A stretch of DNA of 51,018 bases from Mucilaginibacter sp. (GCA_030445275.1 JAUCSE010000101.1:1-51018), one strand, 5' to 3'. Positions 6,956-16,698 are shown, counted from the stretch's first letter. Made by a program: numbers and translations. The notes: generated from the sequence alone by a model not told the origin.

Positions 6956-8962
6956 CTAATTTGCTTTTCGCAATTGGGTTATCTTGGAGGTCATGCTATC
7001 AAAATTATTATTCATAGCATCAGCTTTAATGGCGTTATCGCCCGCCCATTGTAGCAATGGCTTATTTTTCTGATCAGCTGCAATCATGGCCATCCGGTAA
7101 TAAGTATAGGCCAGCAGATCGGTATTGCGCGATACGCATTGCAGCGCTTTTTGGTAATAAGCCAATGCCTCAGCGGTTTTATTCTGGTTAAATGCTATGC
7201 GGCCCAAATAATATAAAAGAGAAAACTCCAGTCCATACTTATCACTTGGAATTCCTGCCTTGATGTAGGATAGGGCCAGGCTCACAGCCTCGTCATTCTT
7301 TTGCTCCATCCGTAGTTTCACAATACGTTGTACCTTACCCAGGTCCATGGCTATGGGCGTTAGCTCATCGTCCCAGTGTATCACTTTAAAATTGGGGTCA
7401 ACATCTACCGATTTTACTTTCGCGCTAACCGGTAGTTTTATAACGCTGGTTTTGCCATCAATATTGATCTTTTGCAGCGATGTGGTGCCATTATTATAGG
7501 TGATCAACACCTCTAAAGGCAGGCGGTAGATACTGTCTTTTTGCGTGATGGTGAGCTGGAGTTCATTTTGCTGTTGTTCCAAGTTTGTTTGCCAGGCGGG
7601 TACGCCTGTACGCTCAAACCATTGCCGGTAAAACCATTGCAAACTGCTGCCATGGGCTGTATCCATCTCCCTTAAAAAATCTTCCCAGGTTAGGCCCGTG
7701 CTACTGTACTTATCACCTATAGTTTGCATAGCCTTGTTAAACTGCGGCTTGCCAACCGTTTCAGCTAGCAGATCAAGCACCAGGAAGCCCTTGCTATCGC
7801 CAATAATATGTTCGTTACTGCCACTCAAACCACTTAGTGGCTGGTCATTGCCCGCTACCGCGTTTTCCAAATAACCCAGACCGCATTGATTATTAATATA
7901 CCCCGGATACCCGGTTTTGCGGTAATTAACAATATTGGCGCTATCAAAATGAGCAACCACCTGTAATGATCCATACTGCGCCATGGCTTCTGAAAGCATG
8001 GAGTTTCCCTTTGCTCCTTTTGAATTGATCTTATTGCCCCACCATTGGTGCCCTATCTCGTGCCCAAACAAGGCATAATTAAACTTACGCAGCGCATCCG
8101 TAGGCATTAATATACCACCCAGCATACTTGCACCCCCTATCCCCGTTTTTTCAGAAACATATTCCGGGAATTCTATGATACAAAAGTTGGGGATATTGAG
8201 TGAACCAAACTGGGTGGTCAAAAAATCCATCACATTGGCAGCCTTACGCGATAAGCTGTCGCCGTCAATATCCTTATTCAGACTGTAAGTATAAAAAGGG
8301 ATTTTGCTTTTGTATTCATGCCGGGTATAGTTGCCAATGTTTAGGGAAAATATATCAGGCTTGATATAATGAAATTCAAAAACTTTGCTTGTAGCCTTGG
8401 TATTGATCTTCACTTCGCAAGCTGCCATAACCGCGGTAAGCTCAGGGAGCGTAGTAACGGTAAATGTACCAGTCCCTTTGGCATATTCCCCATTTCCATT
8501 TACCGGATTGGAGATTACCTGCGGATACCAGGCCGAACCATAACCCGAAGCCATACAGAAGGCACTGTCAATATAATATTGAAAGGTAGGCGCCCCGCCC
8601 CGGTCATATTGATAATCAAGCTTCAGCTGTGTGCCGGTTGCCAGTTTATGGGTAAATTTGAAAGTATAAGCCATATCACCATTCTGATTAACCGCGCTTT
8701 TCATGGTAGCATCCGCGCCCGATAGTTTTAATATGGGTGGTACTACGGTTTTACTCAGGTCAATCACAACTGAATCGGCAGCATAGGGTTCGGTTAAAAA
8801 GGTAAGCGTGCCCTGTACCTTAAAGCTTTGTTTTGCTAAGTTAACGTTTGCCTGTAACTGGTAATCGAGATTACGCTGTGCAAATGCTGATACAGGCATC
8901 AGCATGATACCAATTGCAATTAGCTTAACGATCTGTTTTTTATATAGCCGATATTGATCCAT
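6956..8962 (-). CDS. M1 family (gluzincin) metallopeptidase with C-terminal TPR-like region
   Basis: 668 residues. The signal peptide ends about SAFAQ (29). The zinc site HEIGH is at 301-305, followed by QWWG; the third ligand is most likely Glu325 in SEAMAQ. The HEXXH-to-Glu spacer is one residue longer than the usual 18. The substrate-binding GAMEN segment appears as GIGGASM about 25 residues before the zinc site, so it is a divergent member and a classical aminopeptidase activity should not be assumed. The last about 110 residues contain TPR-like helices (YYLGRIAFNQNKTAEALAYYQKAL). Predicted location is the periplasm or cell surface. An AraC regulator lies just upstream on the same strand. 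Confidence 0.9.
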   Translation of the reverse strand: MDQYRLYKKQIVKLIAIGIMLMPVSAFAQRNLDYQLQANVNLAKQSFKVQGTLTFLTEPYAADSVVIDLSKTVVPPILKLSGADATMKSAVNQNGDMAYTFKFTHKLATGTQLKLDYQYDRGGAPTFQYYIDSAFCMASGYGSAWYPQVISNPVNGNGEYAKGTGTFTVTTLPELTAVMAACEVKINTKATSKVFEFHYIKPDIFSLNIGNYTRHEYKSKIPFYTYSLNKDIDGDSLSRKAANVMDFLTTQFGSLNIPNFCIIEFPEYVSEKTGIGGASMLGGILMPTDALRKFNYALFGHEIGHQWWGNKINSKGAKGNSMLSEAMAQYGSLQVVAHFDSANIVNYRKTGYPGYINNQCGLGYLENAVAGNDQPLSGLSGSNEHIIGDSKGFLVLDLLAETVGKPQFNKAMQTIGDKYSSTGLTWEDFLREMDTAHGSSLQWFYRQWFERTGVPAWQTNLEQQQNELQLTITQKDSIYRLPLEVLITYNNGTTSLQKINIDGKTSVIKLPVSAKVKSVDVDPNFKVIHWDDELTPIAMDLGKVQRIVKLRMEQKNDEAVSLALSYIKAGIPSDKYGLEFSLLYYLGRIAFNQNKTAEALAYYQKALQCVSRNTDLLAYTYYRMAMIAADQKNKPLLQWAGDNAIKADAMNNNFDSMTSKITQLRKAN

Positions 8963-9013
8963 GCTTTTTTATTGCAAAGAAACAACTAAGAAGCCTACTG
9001 TAATAGTACCAGA

Positions 9014-9811
9014 TTAACCTTTTAAGGTCAGCCGGAATTTAGCGGGTGTGATCTGATAGTATAAACGAAAGGATTTGATCAGGTGCGTGGCATCTGTGAA
9101 ACCGGCCAGGTAGGCAATCTCGGTTACAGGCATGTTGCTGGTGAACAGCAGCTCCATGGCTTTCTTTACCCGCATTTTGAGCTGGTACCCCCCTATAGTC
9201 AATCCCTCCCGTTCTTTAAAAGCCCGGGCCAGGTATATCGGGTGCACAAACACCCTGTCGGCAATGGAATTAATAGTATGGTGGCTTTCAAATTCATTCT
9301 CCAAAATTTCCTTTACTCTGGGCAACCACAACAGGCGGGCAGGTATTTTGTATGACGCACTCTCTGCCAGCCAGTTAAAAATATATTCGTCAGATAAGGT
9401 AACGTCTATATTATTGGCGAAGCTGTACATCACGCAGTACAGGTACTCAAAAGTCCCTGCCTTATAGGTAAGCGCCATTTTAGGTATTAAAGCGGTCAGC
9501 TCATAATTGCTTAATAATTCCTTTTTTAGTTCGATATTAAGGCAGCGACCGCCGGCACCCATAAAGTGATTGGCATGATGATACCCAGCCGGCCTGAACA
9601 GTATTTCGCCTGGATTGATCACCTCTTCACCTGCCTTGCTTGCTTCCTGGTAATGGCCATTGATGAGTAACGACAGGTAGGCATTTTCGTGATAATGTTC
9701 ATGAATATTATCAAAGGGTTGATATTGAGTGATGTTTAACTTAAATAAAACATCATCATTATACTGCTTCTCAGTACCAAAATAATTACCGGATGATAAT
9801 AAAGTAGCCAT
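9014..9811 (-). CDS. AraC family transcriptional regulator
   Basis: 265 residues. The N-terminal half is a cupin-like sensor (NIHEHYHENAYLSLLINGHY...GEILFRPAGYHHANHF). The C-terminal double HTH (about 165-262) contains NSIADRVFVHPIYLARAFKEREG and VTEIAYLAGFTDATHLIKSFRLYY. It is 51 bases upstream of the M1 peptidase on the same strand and divergent from the unknown membrane protein at 10038, so either may be its target. The ligand is unknown. Confidence 0.92.
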   Translation of the reverse strand: MATLLSSGNYFGTEKQYNDDVLFKLNITQYQPFDNIHEHYHENAYLSLLINGHYQEASKAGEEVINPGEILFRPAGYHHANHFMGAGGRCLNIELKKELLSNYELTALIPKMALTYKAGTFEYLYCVMYSFANNIDVTLSDEYIFNWLAESASYKIPARLLWLPRVKEILENEFESHHTINSIADRVFVHPIYLARAFKEREGLTIGGYQLKMRVKKAMELLFTSNMPVTEIAYLAGFTDATHLIKSFRLYYQITPAKFRLTLKG

Positions 9812-10037
9812 TAATACTTAGTCCTCTCTTTTGAGTTACAACCATTGCTAATGTACCCAATTTGTATCAAATAATGTGGTTTTTATGGCCTAAAACAGTC
9901 GCTATATGCCCAATAACCACCGTTTTTAATGCTAAAAGTGACCAGAATTTGCCCAAAATTGATCATATTTAGCTCAAAAGAGTGGGTTATTAGCGTAGTT
10001 TTTGCTAAAATTGTGTAATCATTTAACCTGCCATTTT

Positions 10038-10679
10038 ATGATCTTCTTATCCCAACTACTGTACCTTATAAGCCATCATGGTTTTTTGTTTATCGTATTT
10101 TTAATGATTGTTTCGATATTACTGGCTGTTAAATTTGGCAAAATTGCTATCCCTATAGTGGCGTTTGTACTCTCTATAATTTCTGCTTTTACCAGTCAAT
10201 ATTTAAACGCGGCGTTTTTGAATGCCTATGGAACAAGAACCACGGCGGTAATTACCAAAGCTACCGAAACCAACTCCACCCTTAATGACGCGCCCATATT
10301 TGACTACGACTTTATTGTAAAAAAGCTTAACGGCAGCTATGCACAGGGCACATTTTCAACCACTACTGCCGCAATTTATCCTATCGCGAATTCTATCAAT
10401 ATACCGCAGGAAGGGCTGGAATTTCCGGTAAAATTCATCCCCGGGTATGAGAAAAACATTGTGATATTATATGATGAATCTGAAGACGGAAAGCGCGCAA
10501 AACTGACCGAAGCGCTGGGTGACCTGAACAAAGCGCGCATTCAATATGAAGCCAGTCCTGATGACCATAGCTTTACACAGGAATATATTGACGCTTTAGA
10601 GAAATTCATCAGGGAAAATAAGGATCAGGACATGACAGATTATGAAAGCAAGCTTGCCGAATTGAAGAAGGCGCTATGA
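10038..10679 (+). CDS. Unknown membrane protein
   Basis: 213 residues from the ATG at 10038. Two membrane segments (about 9-27 and 32-50) lie at the N-terminus. A beta-rich domain follows (about 55-135, TAVITKATETNSTLNDAPIFDYDFIV), resembling DUF3592-like extracytoplasmic domains, then a charged helical tail (135-213). A TTG 36 bases upstream is a less likely start. The family is not recognised with certainty. Confidence 0.7.
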   Translation: MIFLSQLLYLISHHGFLFIVFLMIVSILLAVKFGKIAIPIVAFVLSIISAFTSQYLNAAFLNAYGTRTTAVITKATETNSTLNDAPIFDYDFIVKKLNGSYAQGTFSTTTAAIYPIANSINIPQEGLEFPVKFIPGYEKNIVILYDESEDGKRAKLTEALGDLNKARIQYEASPDDHSFTQEYIDALEKFIRENKDQDMTDYESKLAELKKAL

Positions 10680-10715
10680 AAATACATTTGAAAATACAAA
10701 TAGAGGCCTTCCCGC

Positions 10716-10743
10716 CATGCTTCGACGGAGCTCAGCATGACAG
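10716..10743. repeat. Half copy of GTCGAAG/CAGCATGAC repeat
   Basis: CATGCTTCGACGGAGCTCAG followed by CATGACAG matches one arm of the family seen at 16377, 23017 and 48986. It lies between two convergent genes. Confidence 0.6.
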
Positions 10744-10766
10744 CCTTTTACATATAAATACCCTCC

Positions 10767-11951
10767 TTACTTCACTGGTATTTGTAAAGTAAAGCATATA
10801 TTATCATCTGTTGAGGACACGCTAAGTGTACCGCCATGCGCACGGGCAATTTCTGAGGCGATGTATAAACCAAGACCAAGGCCTTGCTTTCCCTGATCAG
10901 CTTCGCCGCGATAAAATGGTTGAAAAAGGCGATCAACTATCATATCCGGGATTTTGTTACCCGGGTTTAACACGGACAAAACGAACTCACCGGCTAAATT
11001 GGTAGCTTTTACGCTTACCGGTGCATCCTGCTCGCTATGGGTGAGCGCATTGCTTAATAAATTTGAAAAAAGCTGAGCTATCCGTTTACCATCACAATTT
11101 ACAGGTCCGGTTAAAGAAAATTTAGCATTAATAACGCGATCTGGCCAAATGACCTTCAACTCGGTTATTACCTGGTTTAGTATTTTTTCCAATGGTTCAT
11201 TATCATTACGGGTCAATGCTATTCCGCTGCCTAGGTGACCGCTGGCAAAATCAAGCATATTCTCAATCAAACCCTTCATCCGGTACGAAGAATCCTGTAC
11301 AATGGTAGCCATTCGTTTTACACGTTCATCCAAAGGCATGCGCAACAGGAGCTGGGCTACGTTTAATACCGCGCCAACCGGATTACGCAGATCATGACCC
11401 AATATGGCAATAAACTGATCTCGTAATTCGGCCGTTTTACGTTCTTCCAGCAATTTTGATTCGCTGATGGCCAGCTGCTCAATTGCATTCAAATGGAAGG
11501 CTATAAGCTCTGCAAACAGCTTAAACATGCCTATAGTTTCCGGATTGTTCAATTTTGCAGGTCGGGGATCAATGGCACATAGTGTACCAAAAAAGTTCCC
11601 ATCCTTCAGCATAATAGGTATAGAAATATAGCTTTGAATACCATACATGGCCGGTGTATGGTGGTTGGAATAAATTTCGTCTTCGGCAGCATGGTCAATA
11701 ACCACCTCCTGGTGATTTTGTCTTATTTCATGGCAAATGGTGGTTTCTACTTTTAATTCGCCACCCGGTTCCAGGCCAAATTGTATTTCATCACGAACCG
11801 CACAGGCAATCCATTTATCAGGAGTAACACGGGCAATAGCGGCAAAACCCATTCCTGTACTGCGGCAAATAACTTCCAGTATAGAAGGCACGGCATCAAT
11901 ACTACTTATTGCTTCAATATCTGCCTTAAAATTTGCGTCAATGGTTGTCAA
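10767..11951 (-). CDS. GAF-domain sensor histidine kinase
   Basis: 394 residues. The GAF domain spans about 20-155 (SYISIPIMLKDGNFFGTLCAID). HisKA has the H-box LGHDLRNPVG with His186. The ATPase domain has an N-box (LFSNLLSNALTHSE) and a G-rich lid (GLGLGLYIASEIARAHGG). No membrane segment, so cytoplasmic. The start is a TTG at 11951: an in-frame stop lies shortly upstream and no ATG occurs before the GAF core, and a TAnnTTTG element 52 bases upstream fits. No response regulator is adjacent, so it is an orphan kinase. Confidence 0.9.
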   Translation of the reverse strand: MTTIDANFKADIEAISSIDAVPSILEVICRSTGMGFAAIARVTPDKWIACAVRDEIQFGLEPGGELKVETTICHEIRQNHQEVVIDHAAEDEIYSNHHTPAMYGIQSYISIPIMLKDGNFFGTLCAIDPRPAKLNNPETIGMFKLFAELIAFHLNAIEQLAISESKLLEERKTAELRDQFIAILGHDLRNPVGAVLNVAQLLLRMPLDERVKRMATIVQDSSYRMKGLIENMLDFASGHLGSGIALTRNDNEPLEKILNQVITELKVIWPDRVINAKFSLTGPVNCDGKRIAQLFSNLLSNALTHSEQDAPVSVKATNLAGEFVLSVLNPGNKIPDMIVDRLFQPFYRGEADQGKQGLGLGLYIASEIARAHGGTLSVSSTDDNICFTLQIPVK

Positions 11952-12002
11952 TTGTATTAGGGTTTAATTCTTATGTATACTACTAATTAAAATTATTATT
12001 TA

Positions 12003-12010
12003 CAAATATA
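12003..12010 (-). promoter_or_regulatory. -7 element of the GAF kinase gene
   Basis: On the minus strand TATATTTG matches TAnnTTTG, about 50 bases ahead of the TTG start. No good -33 match seen. Confidence 0.5.
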
Positions 12011-12105
12011 AAACACCTCTCCTAAATAGTGTTAGCCTATGTGCTTCCCTCCCGTTGGGCTACTGTATGGACACATCTTATTTCTTGCCTCCTGATTCTT
12101 ATTTA

Positions 12106-15063
12106 TCACACCCACTGCAGCACATCCATTCTGTACCCTATTTTGTGCATTTCCCATACCTCCACGGCGTAAACACCAAACTCCTCCACAACCTTGCCGG
12201 TCATCCGGTAAAAGCCATTGCCCTGAAAAGTGTGACGTTTTAGTGACTCGGGCCAGTGCACGGTATCCAGCCAGTCGCCGTGAGGGTCAAGGAAAGTACC
12301 GAAGTTCATGATCTCGCGCTTAATAGTGTTTGATTCCTTAATAGTTACCAGCTGCCCAAGCATTTTTACCGTTTGCCCCAGTTTCGCCGGCAGATCTTTT
12401 ACATAGGTAATACCCTGCTGATCGTCATCAACCATCGGAAAAGTATCTGTAAGGGCAAAACCCAATATCTCTATCTCGTCAAAAGCATCCTGCAGGGGGC
12501 GACTGCTTAGTTCGGGCAGTTTAAAATCGGTGGTTGGTTCATGAAACAAAGCTGCGGTAATTGGCTGCTCCTGCTGTTGTTTCTGGAAAAAATTGGTTCG
12601 CCACAGCAGTTCCTGCTTGGTCATGCCGGTAAAGCGTAAAGCGCCAATACGGATCAGGATATTCAGTTGCTCCATACCGGCCTGGGTGCGCTCCATAAAA
12701 TCTTCCATACCCAGGTAAGGCCCATTTTCCCGGCGTTCGGTAATAATATATTCCAACAGGCTGGAGGTCAGTTTTTCAATATGTACCAGGCCAACATATA
12801 CATCGCTGCCCTTAATGTTGGTATACGTATCGCTGTTATTTACGCAGGGGGCATGCAGTTTTGCACCTGCCTTTTTCAATTCGTGGAAGTAGAACGGGGT
12901 TCGATAAAACCCACCAAAATTATTGATAACGCCGACCATAAACTCCATCGGGAAATAGGTTTTAAGGTAAAGGCTCTGGTAACTCTCTACCGCGAAACTG
13001 GCCGAATGCGCCTTGCTGAACGAGTACCCGCTAAAACTGGCTATCTGCCGCCACACTTCCCTGCTGATATTTTCGGGATAGCCCTTCTCTTTGCAATTAG
13101 AAAAGAATTTACCTTCAATGCGGATCATCTCCTCATTACCGCGGTATTTGCCCGACATGGCCCTGCGCAGTATATCGGCCTCGGCCATATCCAGTCCGCC
13201 AAAGTGGTGTGCTATCTTGATCACATCCTCCTGGTACACCATAATGCCGAAGGTTTCCTTCAGTAGTTCCTCCATTTTGGGGTGCAGGTATTTTACGTTC
13301 TTCTGATTGTGATAATTATAAATATAAGCCTTCATCATACCCGACTGCGACACTCCCGGCCTGATGATGGAACTGGCCGCCACCAGGGTCAGGTAATCAT
13401 CACATTTCAGTTTCATGAGCAATTGCCGCATGGCAGGGCTTTCAATGTAAAAACAACCAATGGTATCGGCCCGGCGTATCTGATCGGCTACTTTGGGGTC
13501 GGCCATAAAATCCTCTACCCGCTCAATATCTATGCTGATGCCTTTATTTTGTTTAACCAGCTGTATGGTATCCTTAATATGCCCCAGCCCCCGCTGACTC
13601 AAAATATCCAGTTTGATCAATCCCACCTGCTCCGCCTCAAACATATCTATCCTTGATGTGGCAAAACCCTTCGGAGGCATCTCCACGCTGGTATACTGGT
13701 AAACTGGCTTGTCTGATATCAGCATCCCCCCGGCGTGAATGCTCAGGTGATTCGGAAAATCTTTCATGGCACCTGTATATTTGAGTATTACTTTTTGGAT
13801 ACTGTCTTCCTTAAAAGTGGCGTTGCGGTTTTTCACCAGGTTGTCTATTTCCTCTTTGGGTAATCCCATCACCTTGCCCAACTCACGGATGGTGGCCCGG
13901 CGCTGAAAAGTGGCATGCATACCCAGCAGGGCCACCCGCTCGGGGCCATACTTTTCAAAAATATAACTGATGATCTGGTTACGGTCCTTATGACTAAAGT
14001 CCATATCAAAATCGGGCGGCGAGGTGCGGAATTTGTTGAGGAAACGCTCAAAATACAGATCTAGTTTGATGGGGTCAACATCGGTTATTTTCAAACAATA
14101 GGCAATAATAGAGTTGGCCCCGCTGCCGCGACCTACATAGTAAAAACCCTTTTCGCGGGCAAAGCGCACCACATCCCACACAATCAGGAAATAGGAATTA
14201 AAATTGAGGTCGTTAACCACTTTTAACTCTTTTTCTATTCGCTCCATAATAGCCGGATCACTTTTATAGCGGTGGGTCATCCCCTCTAAAGTGAGTTTCC
14301 GCAGCACTTCCTGATCGCCCTGCATTGAGTCAGTAAATGTCTTTTTGTTCTTATCCGTTTTCAATATCATATCCGTACCACAGGCATCCATCAGCTGTTG
14401 TGTACGGGTAATAAGCGTTGGATATTCCCGGAATTTAGCTATCAATTCGGTCTCGGGCATCAGCATTTCATCGGGCGATGCCACGTCATCAGGCGTTAGC
14501 TTGGAGAGCAGCGTATTCATATCTATCGCCCTTAACAACCGGTGTACATTAAAGTGCTTTTTGTCTTGAAAAGTTACCGGCTGGCGGATAATGAATTTTT
14601 GGGAATGAGCCTTTACCGGTACGCCATACAACCGGTTGATCTCACTTATCCGCACGCCAATCAGTTCATTATCATGCAATTCACCAGGCTGGTATTTACC
14701 CAGCGCGTAAATAATAAACACATCGCCGTCAAAAACGGGCCTTGCCGGGAAAGGTTTATCCTTGATTTTATAGTTAGATATAAAACGGTTAATGTGCATC
14801 AGCCCGGTATCGTTACGGGCTATCAGCAGGTAGCAAAACTGATTGCTGTTTCTGATCTCGCTGCCCAGTATGGGTTTAATTTCGGGTTCCGTATCCTCCT
14901 TAGTATCACGGCAAAAATGGACAAAGTCCCAGGCATCGGGTGTACCGTTAATGTTGGTGAGTGCCAATGAACGTATACCCATAGTCTTGGCCTGTTGCAC
15001 CAGCTCTTTAGTGTTATAGGTACCGTACCGGTAACTAAAATAGGTTTTGCAATTAACGTACAT
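12106..15063 (-). CDS. DnaE-like DNA polymerase III alpha subunit, short mutagenesis type
   Basis: 985 residues, shorter than a main replicative DnaE. The N-terminal PHP domain (about 1-70) is degenerate: the usual HxHS metal motif is replaced (TYFSYRYGTYN) and ALTD reads ALTN, so PHP exonuclease activity is unlikely. The palm has GRGSGANS (311-318) and PDFDMDF with Asp351, 353 and 355; the third carboxylate is the Asp of LIKLDIL. Helix-hairpin-helix and OB-like parts follow. Its start overlaps the stop of the Y-family polymerase gene by 11 bases, so translation is probably coupled. The pair resembles the imuB-dnaE2/dinB-dnaE mutagenesis cassettes used in damage tolerance. It has no obvious terminator. 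Confidence 0.92.
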   Translation of the reverse strand: MYVNCKTYFSYRYGTYNTKELVQQAKTMGIRSLALTNINGTPDAWDFVHFCRDTKEDTEPEIKPILGSEIRNSNQFCYLLIARNDTGLMHINRFISNYKIKDKPFPARPVFDGDVFIIYALGKYQPGELHDNELIGVRISEINRLYGVPVKAHSQKFIIRQPVTFQDKKHFNVHRLLRAIDMNTLLSKLTPDDVASPDEMLMPETELIAKFREYPTLITRTQQLMDACGTDMILKTDKNKKTFTDSMQGDQEVLRKLTLEGMTHRYKSDPAIMERIEKELKVVNDLNFNSYFLIVWDVVRFAREKGFYYVGRGSGANSIIAYCLKITDVDPIKLDLYFERFLNKFRTSPPDFDMDFSHKDRNQIISYIFEKYGPERVALLGMHATFQRRATIRELGKVMGLPKEEIDNLVKNRNATFKEDSIQKVILKYTGAMKDFPNHLSIHAGGMLISDKPVYQYTSVEMPPKGFATSRIDMFEAEQVGLIKLDILSQRGLGHIKDTIQLVKQNKGISIDIERVEDFMADPKVADQIRRADTIGCFYIESPAMRQLLMKLKCDDYLTLVAASSIIRPGVSQSGMMKAYIYNYHNQKNVKYLHPKMEELLKETFGIMVYQEDVIKIAHHFGGLDMAEADILRRAMSGKYRGNEEMIRIEGKFFSNCKEKGYPENISREVWRQIASFSGYSFSKAHSASFAVESYQSLYLKTYFPMEFMVGVINNFGGFYRTPFYFHELKKAGAKLHAPCVNNSDTYTNIKGSDVYVGLVHIEKLTSSLLEYIITERRENGPYLGMEDFMERTQAGMEQLNILIRIGALRFTGMTKQELLWRTNFFQKQQQEQPITAALFHEPTTDFKLPELSSRPLQDAFDEIEILGFALTDTFPMVDDDQQGITYVKDLPAKLGQTVKMLGQLVTIKESNTIKREIMNFGTFLDPHGDWLDTVHWPESLKRHTFQGNGFYRMTGKVVEEFGVYAVEVWEMHKIGYRMDVLQWV

Positions 15064-16243
15064 AACGCTTCTTTTCTATGGAGTTTAATTGCTGGGCTAC
15101 AGAGCGGTGCACGGCATCCTCGCCAAAACGGGTACGGATATGATCCATGGCCTGGTAAAGCCGGATATTCTCCACCGTATCACTAAACAGGTCAATCTGG
15201 TATTGCCCCTGTACCAGGTCGCTTACCCGCACACCAAGCTGGCGCACCAGCAGGCGGCGGTCGTATATTTTTTTAAACAATTCCTTGGCTGTTTTCAGCA
15301 GCACATCGTCAGACGAGGTATAGCCAATAATGGCCTGCCTGGTTTCGGTATTAAAATCGGCATAGCGCAGCTTGATGGTGATACGGCCGCATAGCTTTTT
15401 CTGCTGCCGCAGTTGAAAGCTTATCTTCTCGGTCATCCGCACCAGTTCGCGGTATAAAAAATGGATATCAATAGTATCGTTCTCAAAAGTTTCTTCGGTG
15501 CCGATGCTTTTCTGCTCAGAATAGGGCACCACCGGACTTTCATCAATACCGTATGAGCGGCGGTGCATTTCGATGCCCTGTTTACCAAAGCGGCTCTGCA
15601 TCATGGGCAGCGGTATCTCGCTTAATATTTTAATGGTGCCCACGCCCATTTGCCGCAGCAGGGCCGATGTTTTTTCGCCAACACCCGGCAGCTTTTGCAC
15701 CACCAGCGGGGCCAGGTACGACCGTTCCTCGCCAAAATCAATTACCGCCTGCCCGTTTGGTTTATTTTCATTGGTGGCCACTTTTGATATCAGCTTGTTA
15801 GAGGCCAGTGCATATGATATAGGCAGACCGGTTTGCTTTACAATCCGCTGCTTCAACTCGCTCATGAACAGACTGCAGCCAAAATAGCGGTCCATACCGG
15901 TCAGGTCGGCATAAAACTCATCAATGCTGGTTTTTTCGTACAGGGGCACCTGCTCACGGATGATCTCGGTAACATCGCGCGAAAGCTGGCTGTACCTGTC
16001 GGGATCACCATTCACAATCTCGGCAGCAGGGCAAAGCCGCCGGGCTATTTTCATGGGCATGGCCGTGTGCACGCCAAAGGCCCTGGTTTCGTAACTGCAG
16101 GAAGCCACCACGCCCCTATCGCTCAGGCCACCAACTATCACGGGTTTACCTATCAGCTTGGTATTATCCAACCGGGCCACGCTCACAAAAAAAGTATCCA
16201 GGTCAAGATGCGATATAAAACGACGATCGGCGAGGGTTTCCAT
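15053..16243 (-). CDS. dinB: Y-family DNA polymerase (DinB/Pol IV-like)
   Basis: 396 residues. Catalytic carboxylates are Asp14 (in HLDLDTFF) and Asp108/Glu109 (in SIDEFYAD), so unlike classical ImuB the active site is intact. The little-finger domain is followed by QIDLF at 349-353, a good sliding-clamp binding motif. It is first in a two-gene unit with the DnaE-like polymerase. No ImuA/RecA-like or LexA-like gene was seen next to it and no SOS box was recognised. Expected role: translesion synthesis. The symbol is by family resemblance. Confidence 0.92.
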   Translation of the reverse strand: METLADRRFISHLDLDTFFVSVARLDNTKLIGKPVIVGGLSDRGVVASCSYETRAFGVHTAMPMKIARRLCPAAEIVNGDPDRYSQLSRDVTEIIREQVPLYEKTSIDEFYADLTGMDRYFGCSLFMSELKQRIVKQTGLPISYALASNKLISKVATNENKPNGQAVIDFGEERSYLAPLVVQKLPGVGEKTSALLRQMGVGTIKILSEIPLPMMQSRFGKQGIEMHRRSYGIDESPVVPYSEQKSIGTEETFENDTIDIHFLYRELVRMTEKISFQLRQQKKLCGRITIKLRYADFNTETRQAIIGYTSSDDVLLKTAKELFKKIYDRRLLVRQLGVRVSDLVQGQYQIDLFSDTVENIRLYQAMDHIRTRFGEDAVHRSVAQQLNSIEKKRYVR

Positions 16244-16376
16244 GTTGATTGCTATAAATCCGCAGCTAAATTACTAATAATTTTAGCAATTAATTATCAA
16301 GGCAATCAAATGATTTATATTAAATAACTGTTAGTGAGGTAAATAAATAATTAAAATGGAGCAAGGATAAAAGAAA

Positions 16377-16457
16377 TTGTCATCCTGAGGAACGAAGGAT
16401 CTATTCGTGAATATGCATGGCATTTAATAGATGCTTCACTCCGTTCAGCATGACAAA
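16377..16457. repeat. Palindromic intergenic repeat, GTCATCCTGAG/CAGCATGAC family
   Basis: The left arm reads TTGTCATCCTGAGGAACGAA and the right arm AGATGCTTCACTCCGTTCAG followed by CATGACAAA; together they form a long imperfect hairpin. Copies are at 23017-23101 and, inverted, at 48986-49067. The 579-base gene-poor stretch 16244-16822 also holds the next repeat, a terminator, a pseudogene fragment and a promoter module, listed separately. Confidence 0.8.
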
Positions 16458-16465
16458 TTTTATTT

Positions 16466-16503
16466 TTCTTCCCCTTTTTCCGCCATTGGCGAAGAGGGGA
16501 AGA
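16466..16503. repeat. Palindrome, CCCCTCTT-GCGAAGAGGGG family
   Basis: TTCTTCCCCTTTTTCCGCCA and TGGCGAAGAGGGGAAGAA are near reverse complements. Related copies are at 22944-23003 and 49088-49119. Confidence 0.75.
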
Positions 16504-16529
16504 AAAAGTTCAAAAAGGTTGGATGAGGC

Positions 16530-16565
16530 AAAAAAAACAGCCGATACATTGCTGTATACGGCTGC
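16530..16565 (-). terminator. Rho-independent terminator of the degraded lipoprotein copy
   Basis: On the minus strand CAGCCGTATAC, a six-base loop and GTATCGGCTG (one bulged base) are followed by eight T. It lies 50 bases downstream of the 16615-16698 remnant and in the same direction. Confidence 0.8.
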
Positions 16566-16614
16566 TTCTAAGTTATTATCCCTAATTTATAACTTATTGT
16601 CTTTATTCCTGCTA

Positions 16615-16698
16615 TCAGGAACTTGTTACCCCCTGGCGGTTGTTAACATTAATATGGTTTTGACGCATTGAATTCATCAGCGTAATTGATACAACCAC
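16615..16698 (-). pseudogene. C-terminal remnant of a lipoprotein paralogue
   Basis: Read on the minus strand, this 27-codon frame gives VVVSITLMNSMRQNHINVNN and a short tail. Its first 20 residues match VVVSGTLTSSLKQSHININN near the end of the neighbouring lipoprotein (16823-17692) at 13 of 20 positions. There is an in-frame stop just upstream and no ATG. Together with the promoter module at 16727-16800 and the terminator at 16530-16565 it looks like a second gene copy whose body was deleted. It may still be transcribed as a short RNA. Confidence 0.75.

Noticed and set aside
12667..13266. A 199-codon frame antisense to the DnaE-like gene
   Set aside because: A shadow of a strongly coding opposite strand; no start context or family signal.
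16417..16671. An 84-codon plus-strand frame after dinB
   Set aside because: It is made of two repeat elements, a terminator and the lipoprotein remnant on the opposite strand.
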